A stretch of DNA of 64,000 nucleotides. Origin: Progne subis subis. Its lineage: Eukaryota > Chordata > Aves > Passeriformes > Hirundinidae. Where the stretch lies: positions 496,001-560,000 of the forward strand of contig JAKJHU010000067.1 in the NCBI GenBank assembly GCA_022316685.1. Direction: 5' to 3'. The position numbers were made by a program, and so were the translations under genes. The notes beneath the pieces are model-generated. The model was given only the letters and a program-made list of their open reading frames with translations. It did not search any database and was not told where the DNA came from. Of this stretch, positions 13,253 to 23,598 are shown one piece after another. Each line of letters begins with the position of its first letter. Within the stretch, counting starts at the first letter, position 1.

Positions 13253-14270
13253 CTGAAGTGGTCTCAGGAGAAAGTCTGCTCACATACAGTCACAGTGCGC
13301 TTGACTTCATGGGAGCTGTGATGACGCTTGCTGCCTTATTTAACTGCTGTCTTATCTCAGAGGATAATCTGATTTAACAGTGATTTACATCGTCTATGCA
13401 GGAGCACAAATGATTACTCAAGGTACAACATCACAGAGGATTGGGTATTACTTTTTGAGAGGGCTACATTGATCAGATAGATGCCTTTGATACACATTGT
13501 AGAATTTAATGCATAATCAAATGTCTTTTCAGTGTACATGCTTTCTAACTAGGGTTATTCTAGAGATATTCTTTTAGAGACAAATTTTTTCACAGTTACA
13601 CATAATAAAAATCTGCAACAAACAGAAGAAAAATATTCACAGTGCAGTATCTCTTCCAAAACATATACCTTTCCCTCATTACTCAATTTGTACTAATTGA
13701 AACTAATTCCTGGGTGGTCAAAGATACTAGGTGAAAATTTCTGTAGGGTAGTTTACCCTATATCTTAACGCCTTTGTGTTTTATTAATAATTTTCACTGA
13801 AATTCCTCATTGCTTTGGTAGACAGTGAAATTATTCCTTACTCCTATGAAATGGGGTAATATGCAATAGACTGTCAAATGGGAGACATTTTTTCCAAGTT
13901 TCAAATTTTAAATTCAGCGTTTATGCTCTTTATGTTTAAAAACAGTTTTGTTTATACTCTGCCACAGCAGAAATGAATGGGTGTCTCCATTTTGCCACTT
14001 ATGGCACTCTGATCATGGGCATTCCCTCTGGTGTTGAACATGATCAAGTAATGAAGAAGTCTAACCAGCTGTCTCAGAATGTACCCATTAACCAGAAGAT
14101 CCCTTCCAAAGGTCCAAAACAAACAAAAAACAGAAGTCAAATAAGGTAAACTGCCAAGTTCCTTGTCTTAGAGTTTGCACCACTCCCTGCAGCCTAGCAA
14201 TTTTTCAAAAAGGTTAATGTTTAAAATTCTAGTAAACCTTCCAAGCTTGATGTTGGTGCTTAGTATGTGG

Positions 14271-14291
14271 GTTTTTTTTTTTTTTTTTTTT
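14271..14291. repeat. poly(T) tract, about 21 bases
   Basis: Uninterrupted T run followed by GCTTTGGAGGG. Confidence 0.8.
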
Positions 14292-14997
14292 GCTTTGGAG
14301 GGCTGTGGAATGAGTTTTGTGTGGTAGTTTAAATCAAAGCTTATTAAAGACAAAGAGGACATTGTAAAAGGAAAACGGAGACAACAAAATCAAGGAAAAA
14401 GAAACCTAAGCAATCCCTATACATTACAAAGTTGACCTTGCATTAGTTTCCCTCTGGCAAAGAGGGGATTCTATTTTGCTGGAAGCTATCTGCCTCTGAT
14501 TAGCTTGGGTAGGAGCTATCTCGCCCAACAGAGTTGTCTAAGAATTGTCAAGTTATCAGCTAGACATTTAGCTCCTCCTGTGGTCAGTGGAAAGACAATG
14601 TCAACATGCAATTAATGCATTTCAAAAAGAGGTGCCTGAGAGCAGAGGGAATTGTCTGGAAAAAAAGGGAGCTTATATAAGTATTATACACAGATGACTA
14701 ATTTTAGATGGGGAAGGCTGATATGCTTTGTTGGCAATTAGCCTTAATACATCCCTTGCTGCATATACAGTTTTTCATACTTAAGGTATTTATCAAGTGC
14801 TCTCTACTAGAAGTCAGCATCATTTTCAATTCAGTTACAGTAATAATACACAAAAATATTTAAGAATACCTAGGGGAGGGGCCATGCAGTAATTTTACTT
14901 TCTGTCCTAAAGCATCTGTAGGAAGCTCACCACCTTAGCTCATGTTCAGCATTTTAAAGAAAATTTTGTTTTCTTCTCTTTTCCTTATCAGTATGTT

Positions 14998-15066
14998 TGG
15001 GGTGGGGTTTTTTTTAATTTTCTTGGATTGTTGGGTTTTTGGTGTTTTGTTGTTGTTATTTGTTTT
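14998..15066. repeat. G/T-rich low-complexity tract
   Basis: Mostly G and T (GGTGGGGTTTT, GTTGTTGTTATT), the complementary form of the A/C tracts seen elsewhere. Confidence 0.6.
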
Positions 15067-15751
15067 ATATGTACCTATTGTTCTTGGAAATCTTAGATCG
15101 GGAATATGTTTTCTGGTTGATTTGGTCAGGATTCTGATCTTTCACATCAGTTTCCATTTTATGAAGTATAAATAATGAATTTAAGAGACTTTGCCACACA
15201 GAACTTTGAATACTGCCATGATTTAAAAAAAACAAAACAAAACAAAAATCACTGTAGAAAATATCTATAATTTTTGCTAAGGAATACTTGGAAAAACCCC
15301 ACCAGTTTGAAGGTGAAGTAAGTCTTAAAACACAAACTCGATAGATGATATGGTGTTGTATTTTTTGTTAATTAAGAGCAATATGAGGTTGATTTCATTT
15401 TGATTGTAATATTAAGATGAGTGTTACAGTTGGTAGAAAAAACCATCTTTTTGGATCCACAGGTCTCATGCTATTACGTACAGTACCAGTACAGCTATTA
15501 GTGAAAACAATGGACTCAAAATATAATATTTAAACCTTCTGGAGTTAATTTTGTGTTCAATCACCTGTGTTCATACAGCTTTAGATGTGTTTTGATGCTA
15601 AATGTAAACAAATTCTACAGAATAGATTTATTCTGCAAATTTGGAACTTAGAACACAAAGAAAAGCATTACCAAGGGGCTGAGTCATGCCTTGTTTTAGA
15701 AGATTAGCTATAGTGTCATATGAGTGATACACCTACGTTTAACTTCAGTGC

Positions 15752-16354
15752 TGTGGTGGGTTTGCCTTGCCTAGGGAACAAATTCCCAACCACCCACACA
15801 GTCACTATTCCTTCTGTGGGCATGGGTGAGAAAATCATCTGAAAATGCTGGTAGGAGGTTGAAATAAAAACAGGGAGGTTTCTTACTGGTTAATGATGTG
15901 GGGAATATTATTTTTTCTTGCTAATTAAAGTATATTCAGATAGTAAGGAAATACTAAGAATGGCGGTAGTAAGAATGGGGAATTGGGGGTCAGTCTCTAG
16001 CGGCTCCTTTCTGCCACTCCTTCCTCTTCAGTTCTCCTCTCTTCCAGCAAGGGTCCTTCTCATGTGCTGCAGTTCCTTTAGGATAAACCTGCAGCTTTGT
16101 AGGCATTTCTGCTGGCTGCAGTGGAATGTTTATTGCCTGGACCATCTCCACTCTCTTCCTTCCTTTCTCACCTTTTCAAACTCTTTCCCCCTCTCACTAC
16201 TCTGTTGTCCAGTATTTTGCTCTTTCATGAACATGCTTTCTCCAGGCACCACCAGCTTGGTGTCCTGTGGTGGTTCTATTTGGAGGTAGCTGGAACTGGA
16301 TTTGTCTGAAATGAGATAGCTCCCTGCTAACCAAACCATTGTGGTTTAGACCCA
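15752..16354 (-). mobile_element. decayed solo LTR of an ERVL-type avian retrovirus
   Basis: About 600 bp follow the layout of a very common bird ERVL LTR as I know it. On the plus strand they run from a CTGTGGTGGGTTTGCC-like end, past GAAATAAAAACAGGGAGG, through a TCC/CTG-rich stretch (CTCATGTGCTGCAGTTCC, GCTGGCTGCAGTGGAATG), to CACCACCAGCTTGG and ACCAAACCATTGTGG near the far end. Read on the minus strand the element begins TGGG and ends CACA. GCTGT occurs at both ends (15750-15754 and 16355-16359) and may be a 5-bp target duplication, in which case the left edge is 15755. No internal retroviral genes flank it, so it is a solo LTR. Family assignment is from recall, not from a search. A 123-codon plus frame inside it is not a gene. 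Confidence 0.72.
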
Positions 16355-16364
16355 GCTGTTCATA

Positions 16365-16384
16365 GAAAAAAAAAAAAAAAAAAA
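16365..16384. repeat. poly(A) tract, about 20 bases
   Basis: A run starting about ten bases beyond the LTR edge. It is probably unrelated to the LTR, whose sense strand runs the other way. Confidence 0.75.
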
Positions 16385-16968
16385 GCCATGCATCATGAGC
16401 TTAAGTATTGAGAATGTTCTGACTGAACATTTCCATGAAATCTCCTTGGAGTAGCAAATGGACTCTTCCCGGCATGAAAAAATATTTGAAGATGACATTG
16501 AAACAAAGACAGTATCTTTCCCAGTGCATTTGGAGTATGAATTGAGAATTCAGTCTTGTTGAATTCTTGGGCTGGCAAATTACTGGTTAATCAAGGCTGA
16601 CAATTTAAGAGGGAGCAAAGGCAGGTTTTGCAATCATATGTTGGCCTTTGCTTCTGCTTTAGATGGTTATCTCTGTGTATGCAAAGAATGAAAGTCTCTG
16701 ATCCCTGTAAGCAATTTTTCAGTCCATTGCTGGAAGAAATGTTGAAGTAATTGCAGTTTCAGTAGTAGTCAAAGAGTATTTGTAATTACAAGTTCTGTGA
16801 TGACTACATAGAACTTTTTATTAAACAATATATAGAACAATAACCATATTTGCCTGATCATATTTTTAAGAAATTATAGACACCTACATTCTCTTTAAAG
16901 TCTCTGTAAAATTTGCCACATGGAATATATCCGTCACTGCCCAACCCCTCCCCCACACTCCCCTCAGG

Positions 16969-17154
16969 AAACAAACAAAACAAACAAACAAACAAAAAAC
17001 CAACCAAACAAACAAAACCCCACAAAAACCAAAACAAAAAAAAAAAACCCCACAAACAAACCCCAACCAACCAACCAACCAACCAACCAAAACCAAAAAA
17101 ACACCCACCAAAAAAAGAAAAAAACCACAAACCAAAACCCCCCAAAACCCCACA
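16969..17154. repeat. 186-bp A/C-only tract
   Basis: Apart from a single G, the tract uses only A and C on the plus strand: AAAC, CCAA and CAAA units, then CCCCACAAA and ACCCCCCAAAACCCC. The minus strand therefore carries many GGG/GGGG runs separated by T-rich spacers, which could form a G-quadruplex. Long open frames across it on both strands are artefacts of composition. Confidence 0.85.
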
Positions 17155-18729
17155 GTAATACTATGACAATATAAAAAAAGAATAATGGCATATTTTCCAT
17201 TCATTAACCTGACTGGGCTTTGACAATTGTAGTGCTCTTAGCTATTATCCTTCACAGAAAGAAATTTTCAATTTGAACATTTCATAACATTGTCTTACTC
17301 TATTGCATTGTACTATTTTTCCTTTTATTTTGCACTTCACAAAAAGGTATAAAATAAAAGATCCTTCATAAAAAGGATTGTTTATTAATCTAATAGTGAA
17401 AGAAGAATCCACTGTCTGTTACTTGTTTCAAAGACAAAAGAAAATATGTGTCCTTGGCCTCAGCTGTGCCTCTGAAAGGAAGGCTAGCCTGATCATGTAT
17501 ATTTAAAGCGAGTGACTTGTACACAGTTGACATTTATAATGGTACGTCTTGAAAGCACTCACCTTTTCAAAACTGACTTGGTCAAGATTAGAATGAAAGT
17601 AATAACATGATTAGACCTGGTATTAACTCAACAGTGATATCATCTTAGAAATGCTTTAATTGTTGATGGTATAGGAAACCTTTGTTCAAATCTTAAAATA
17701 TCTCCACGTTGCAAGTCTATGTAATTTATGGCACTGACCAAACATAGTCCTTGTAAAGTATAAATTGCATTTGAATGCAGACTGTTCTCCAAGTTTTGTG
17801 GGCTCCTTTTTTTAAAATTCATCCTTTGTGCAAGTTATTTCAGATGGACAACCAGATGAATTGCAAAAACAATAGGGTGAGACATGGAAAACAATCAAAG
17901 TATTTTCCCTTTCCTAGCTAACCTTTCTAAAATCATGCTTGATCCTCAGAAACAAAATGAAAAGTGTTCTCTTCCATTAATACTGAAAAAATATTTCCCT
18001 TGATATACAGAAGCAACAATAGATTTTAAATAATGCTTTGCATAGAAGATTTCTCTGTGGGAAGCTTTCATTTCTTCTTGAAAGTGGCTAGTATATTATC
18101 TCCTGAATAAATGTTATGGCTAAGTAATCCATACACATGCACAGCATTTTAAGAAGGTGTTAGTCCACTTGCAAAACAGAAAGAGGACACTTGGGGCCCA
18201 AATTCATGTCACTTAATATGAGGCACTTAACTGAGACAGGTGAAACATAAGTGCAGATGTGCCAAGTTCTAGTGATTGGAGTCTAACAGAAATTGGAATT
18301 GACTTACTGAGATCCCTACTTGTCATTGCTGACTCTTCAGGAACACAGGACAGTTTTAAGAGGCTCCACTTAGATGCTTCTTGTTCCAGTGTCTTTTGGC
18401 TTTTGCTAACAGTGACAGGAATAGGATGAACAATGATTTTCCTTCCCCCTAACAATGTGAAATTGTCAGTGAAGAACAAAGCTAACAATAACTGTGTTTG
18501 AGTTATTTCAAGGAATCAAGCCTGAGAGCTATGTCTCTAAAACCACTTTAATGAAAGGTTAATGCTCATTAGTGTGGAGTCAACAGCACTCTGATAAACC
18601 TTATAGTATAAAATAATAACAATAAAAGAGCCAGTAGTACACAAGTGAACATTACAATATAATGTGATGCATTGTATTTATAAAAATAAAAGCAACAGAC
18701 TTTAGAAAACTGAATAATTGATTTGCATT

Positions 18730-18754
18730 TATATCAAATAATGTATTTGATATA
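18730..18754. repeat. perfect 11-bp palindrome, 3-nt spacer
   Basis: TATATCAAATA, spacer ATG, then TATTTGATATA. The arms are exact reverse complements. The function is unknown; in AT-rich DNA it may be chance. Confidence 0.6.
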
Positions 18755-19510
18755 TCACAAGCAGAGTTTTATCTGCATTTCTTCTTGCAGTCTCATATGC
18801 AACATTTCTGTTGCTAAAATGATAGAATAAGCAAGATATCATTGGTTAAGATCAGTATGGAACCTGAGTGGATTAAGATCAGGAAATGCATACGTTGTCT
18901 CTCAACAGCCTGCTAAAGGGTGGTGGGTTTGGAGAAGGGGAAGAAGAGACAGCCTGTGGTACGCTTTCTCCATTCTGTATGAATGCATGACTGATTTGGC
19001 AAGTGCAGGCTATTTGGCAAATCTGCTCCACCAGTGATTTAAAGCAAGACAGGAACTAACCTCAGGAAGAATGAAGCAAATATTTCTACATGGAAAAAGG
19101 TATTAATTTAAACTAAAGATGAGCTATTACTACCTATTGTTTTCTAATCTGCATGCCAGCCTTTTTCCAGGGGGTTATTGGGATCTGAACCCCAGATCAA
19201 AAACCAGCTTTTAGATTGATGCAAGCCAGCATTAATCTAGCTAATCAACATAACATTTTCTTTAATACTTCACTGACAGTCTAAAAGTGCAGTAATTGCT
19301 TTTGGAGGAGAAACATGGAATAGGGAATGAAAATAAGTAAGACTCCAAGAAATAAGAAGGATCAGAACAGTCTGAAGTTAAAATTAGTTCTGGATTTCTT
19401 TCCAGATTTCTTTCCTTCTGTCATTTAGGACACATCAACTTTCATTCCTCCTTTAATACTTCAGAACTATAATTGGTTAAATGATAAAATTCCAATCTAT
19501 GTCTAAGAGG

Positions 19511-19531
19511 TTGGTTTGTTTGTTTGTTTTT
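19511..19531. repeat. short (GTTT)n microsatellite
   Basis: Four GTTT units following GGTTG. Confidence 0.7.
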
Positions 19532-19576
19532 ATCATGGCTCCTGTTCTGTAACCCATGAAGGAGATTCTAAAAGAG

Positions 19577-19602
<26 letters not shown>
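19577..19602. repeat. poly(A) tract, about 26 bases
   Basis: Uninterrupted A run between AAAGAG and GTTTCATG. No retrocopy was recognised to its left. Confidence 0.8.
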
Positions 19603-19607
<5 letters not shown>

Positions 19608-20227
19608 ATGAGCTGGAAAGGGATCATGGAAAATGGGTTCTAAGAAACAGATATAGAGATATAACAAAGCTGTTGCTTTTGTAGTTTGGATCAAATCTCG
19701 CACATATCTAGCTGTTTATGTGCAGAAGTTAAGTGTCTATTCCAACTCCTCAAATAATCAATAATAACAAATATTGCAGTCAACTTTCTGTAATAACTTT
19801 AGACATTTCAGACCAGGAGGACAAATAAGAGAAGTCTAGAGATTTTTAAACACATTGAAAGTAAAATAGAAAAATTGATTATGGTTTTCATTATTTGTGT
19901 GTCCAGGTTACTATAACTGCTGAAGTAGAAGGGACTTGTATGCTTAATTTGAACAGTACATCTGTTTGAAATAAAAGTTTTGAATATGACAGTATTATAT
20001 ATGGATTATTACTTGAGGTTTATGGATAACTTTTCTCTTAAATACCACAAGAATTTGAAAATTTTTCATGGAATCCTATATAGCTTTTAGGGAACTCCCA
20101 CAAACTATTATTGCATTTTTATGGTTCAGCTTATCTGAGTTCTTTCACTAGGAATGCTATGTCCAGGACTACAAATTCTTACTTTAAATACTTAATCTCA
20201 CTTTTTTACACCAAATTTCAATGAATT

Positions 20228-20252
20228 TTTTTAGAGCTGAAAGCTCTAAAAA
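20228..20252. repeat. perfect 11-bp inverted repeat, 3-nt loop
   Basis: TTTTTAGAGCT, loop GAA, AGCTCTAAAAA. It resembles a terminator hairpin in form, but that reading has no support in a vertebrate intergenic context. Confidence 0.6.
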
Positions 20253-21306
20253 GTGGAGACCTACTTTATCTCCAGAAGGTAACAGCATGCTAAATATTGT
20301 CTGACTTTCCTATTTTAATGTATGATAAGCCAAAGTGATACACAACAGAACTCTAATTCAACACTTAGTGTGCTATTTAATTATTTTTTCTCCCATAAGG
20401 TGTGTAGAACAATGTAAGTGTTAAGGACAGAGACTTGGTGGGACAGTTTGAGGAGTGAGAAGCATTAAAATGTCAGTGTATGATAAGTATTTTGGTGCTG
20501 TGTTCCTTCAAAGATGAGGATTAGCTGTGCTTTCAATTGGCTTTCATTTCCTTGTTGTAGTGGAACCGTAATTGGTTTCTGTGGGCCGAGTGCTTTATCC
20601 TCTCTTTTGCAGTAACGCCACCTTACTCATGTAAAGGTGATGTACCTATTAATATAAATGGAAATGTACACACACTCCAAAAGCCTTTTTAATAAGTACT
20701 TCCAACTAAAAAAAGCCAAATACTTTATCTCATTCATTCTTCTTCTGTTTATATTTATATATTTTGTAAATAAATCAAATGTGTTTCTTTGTAAACCTCT
20801 GTATATCTCACAGTAACAGCAATTGACAACTGGCCATTGTTTTTTTGTGTAGTAAAACTGTCCATAACCTTAAGTGGTTCTGAATGGTGTAAGTGATCTG
20901 TCCTGTGATTAAAATAAGTTAATTTTAATTGGATCATCTCACATCACTGACTTACTGTGGCTCTTTGCAAATTTGGAGATGCTTTTTTTAAAAAGAAGTA
21001 TTGTTATGATGTTCTATCCTCTGAAAATGACATCCAAAACACATTTTTCTCTGCTGCCAAGACATTCCATTTTCATGGGTACAAACGAGTATATGTACAT
21101 TCAAGCGCACATTTATATTTTTCGATGTTTCTATTTATAGTTTTATATATGAATTGATTTTTAGTCAGTGAAAAAAAGTAGAGAGTATATAATAGTTTGT
21201 AGAATGTTCAAACTCCAAAACTGTAAGCTTTCTTTCAAAACAAAAACTCATGTAGTTGACTGTTTGACTCTAAGAGTGCCCCTATTTAACCAGTATGAAT
21301 TTTTGG

Positions 21307-21434
21307 AAAAACAAAACAAAACAAAAACCACAAAAAAACCCATCAAAACCAACCAAACAAAAGAAAACAAAAGAAAAGAAAAGAAAACAAAACAAAAAAA
21401 CCACACACACACACACAAAAAAACCCACTAAAAT
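21307..21434. repeat. A/C-rich tract with an embedded (CA)n
   Basis: AAAAC and AACC units, AAAGA-type interruptions, about eight CA units at 21402-21417, then AAAACCCAC. It is nearly free of T. Confidence 0.8.
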
Positions 21435-22765
21435 TTTGATGTGTGTTTAATACAGGATAATGGGATAATGTAGTGTAAATCAGAGTAATCATAAAGTTGC
21501 AAAATCTAAGTGTATCACTCACATCATCTCCTGCTGCACCTTATTGTGTGTGTTCAGATGCTTTGTTAAAAGAAGATAATTTCCTACCCTAATCTTGCAT
21601 GATTGTTCCAGAAAAAAATTAATGTCAGTGATTAATTTCTTGGTGTTATTTTTCTTCAGTACTATTTACCTATTATTTCTACTTAATGCATCATGTTGCA
21701 TTTCCATAACAATTTCTCCACTCCTTTTGCTTTAGTGGTTTTAAATTCTATGTAGACTTTGCACACCTCTCCCACTGGCATGTCTGTTCCTGTTCTCTGT
21801 AGCTTCTTTACAAGAAAAGGATGATAATGCCACTGATCTCCAGTTCCAGTAAGCTAGAATAGAAGAGAGAACATTTCCTTTGTATTCTGTGGTGCTTTTG
21901 TTACTGGAGTCTAAGCTTGCGTTGGAAAACACATACTAAATTTGACTCTGCTGGAAAGTATTTTTCATCATCAGAACTAACAAAGTTTTTAGCTTCCAAA
22001 TAATGTCAATGTTTAGAATTATTTTACTTCAGATGTGGTTATCAAATGGAACTTGCAGTCTATAGCTTTAATTTTCCTTATAATAATTTTCTTTTCCATT
22101 ACAATAAAGTAATCTATTTACAAGGAGAACAACTATTACTATTTACAAGGATAGTACAAAATGCTATTAATCCCTAGTCTGCTCCAAACAGGATATATTA
22201 AGCTTTTACTGCATGGAATTTCCTTTTCTTGGACTATACCATTATGTTGACTAAAATGACTAAAACATATTTATCTTCTAAATATAGTTGTTTTCATGTG
22301 TTTCCTCATAGGACTTTTCCCTGTCCCACCTTCTGGTTTCTCCTTTCTGATTAGGCATTCCAGCAGCTCTCACATCCTAAGAGGTATTAACAAGGGCCAC
22401 CTGCCACTGTGACTCATTTAATATGTCTCTGCACAGTCTAAGACAAGAGATAATAAATATGTCCAGGCCATGGGGGATCAGAAGAGAGCCAGAGACAGTA
22501 TTGGTCAGCATAATGGGCAGCGGTCTCAGCATGAGGGCAACCTAACCTTATGCTCCATTATTCCTCTGTGTAAATGCTCAGCAAATGTCACAATCCCATA
22601 AGCAGTTTGTGGCAGGTACCACATGCTGTTGTAGGTCTGCACATAGCCACTACAGAGTTAGTTTTTAACAAATAATGTTTGATACCCATCCCAAACATTT
22701 CTGAACAGGTTATTCTTACCAAAGAAATTCAACATTTCTTTTATGTATTCTCAAAAAAGTTAGAC

Positions 22766-22837
22766 TGTTTTTTGGGTTTTTTGTTGTTGTTGTTGTTGTT
22801 GTTGTTGTTTGTTTGTTTGTTTTGGTTTGTTTTTTTA
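22766..22837. repeat. G/T-only tract with (GTT)n and (GTTT)n
   Basis: About ten GTT units followed by GTTT units and GGTTTG. This is the complementary orientation of the A/C tracts. Confidence 0.85.
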
Positions 22838-23315
22838 TTATTGAAGGAGCATGAATATACTTTTTTCCTTTACTTTTTAATTATGAATTAATTCAGTCAT
22901 AATTCTAGCCCTTAGAAACCCTAGCTGAAATTACCTACCTAAACTACTATTCCTTCTGTATTTTCTGCACTTCCTTTAATGAAATGATTTTCTCATTTCC
23001 TTACTAGCATATTCTCTTTCATGATAGTATGTTACCCTTTAAATATACAAATTTTATTTGTTTTAATCTAGCAGTTGAAGACCATACAAGCAAGCAGTGG
23101 ATATAGCTCTATAAAACCTTTATATACTGAAGGGCATGGCAAAGGCAGTTTTCTTTACATATGGACAACATGTCTGAGAGAGAAATTTTGTACATGGCAA
23201 AGAATGTGTTCTTGTCATGTTGGCTCACCTTTTTAGGTTGAAAAAAAGATTAGACATTCTTCAGAGTTTCAAGGTAATGCAGTGAATCTGATTTTGTTAT
23301 ATCCCCAAAAGAAAT

Positions 23316-23398
23316 AAAAAACAAACAAAAAAACCCCCCAAAACAAAACCAAACCAAAACCAAACCAAACCAAACCAAAACAAAACAAAACAAAAAAA
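23316..23398. repeat. A/C-rich tract, (AACCA)/(AAAAC) units
   Basis: ACAAACAAAA, a run of Cs, then repeated CCAAA and CAAAA units. No T occurs within the core. Confidence 0.8.
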
Positions 23399-23558
23399 GA
23401 AGCCAGCTCCTAACCAAAACCCCACAATAATTGGAAAACACTGCTGAGAAAACTGAACATTGCTGTGCAAGGGGAAAAGCTGTGGGTGTTATTTTTGTTT
23501 GTTTGTTTTGTGTTTCTTTAAATAAAATACACTAAATAATATGTATTATTTTCTTAAG

Positions 23559-23598
23559 TATTAGATCTTACTTTTCAGCTGATTAGATCTTACTTTCT
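23559..23598 (+). repeat. 22-bp tandem duplication
   Basis: The block ATTAGATCTTACTTT occurs twice, offset by 22 bases. It is a small local tandem duplication. Confidence 0.6.

Larger units (their letters stand above)
13320..15748. other. AT-rich non-coding stretch with a dense, possibly constrained patch
   Basis: No gene was recognised. It holds a poly(T) run near 14.28 kb and a G/T-rich patch at 15.0 kb. The interval 14,440-14,660 has balanced composition and homeodomain-type ATTA cores (including CAATTAATGCATTTC), a texture often seen in conserved non-coding elements. Confidence 0.5.

Noticed and set aside
15918..16289. 123-codon plus-strand open frame
   Set aside because: It lies wholly inside the minus-strand ERVL-type LTR; the frame follows from the pyrimidine-rich LTR sequence.
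16858..17204. Overlapping 80-106 codon frames on both strands at the A/C tract
   Set aside because: A/C-only or G/T-only DNA almost lacks stop codons, so open frames arise from composition.
20228..20252. Rho-independent terminator-like hairpin followed by A/T
   Set aside because: Avian repeats throughout show vertebrate nuclear DNA, where bacterial terminators do not apply.
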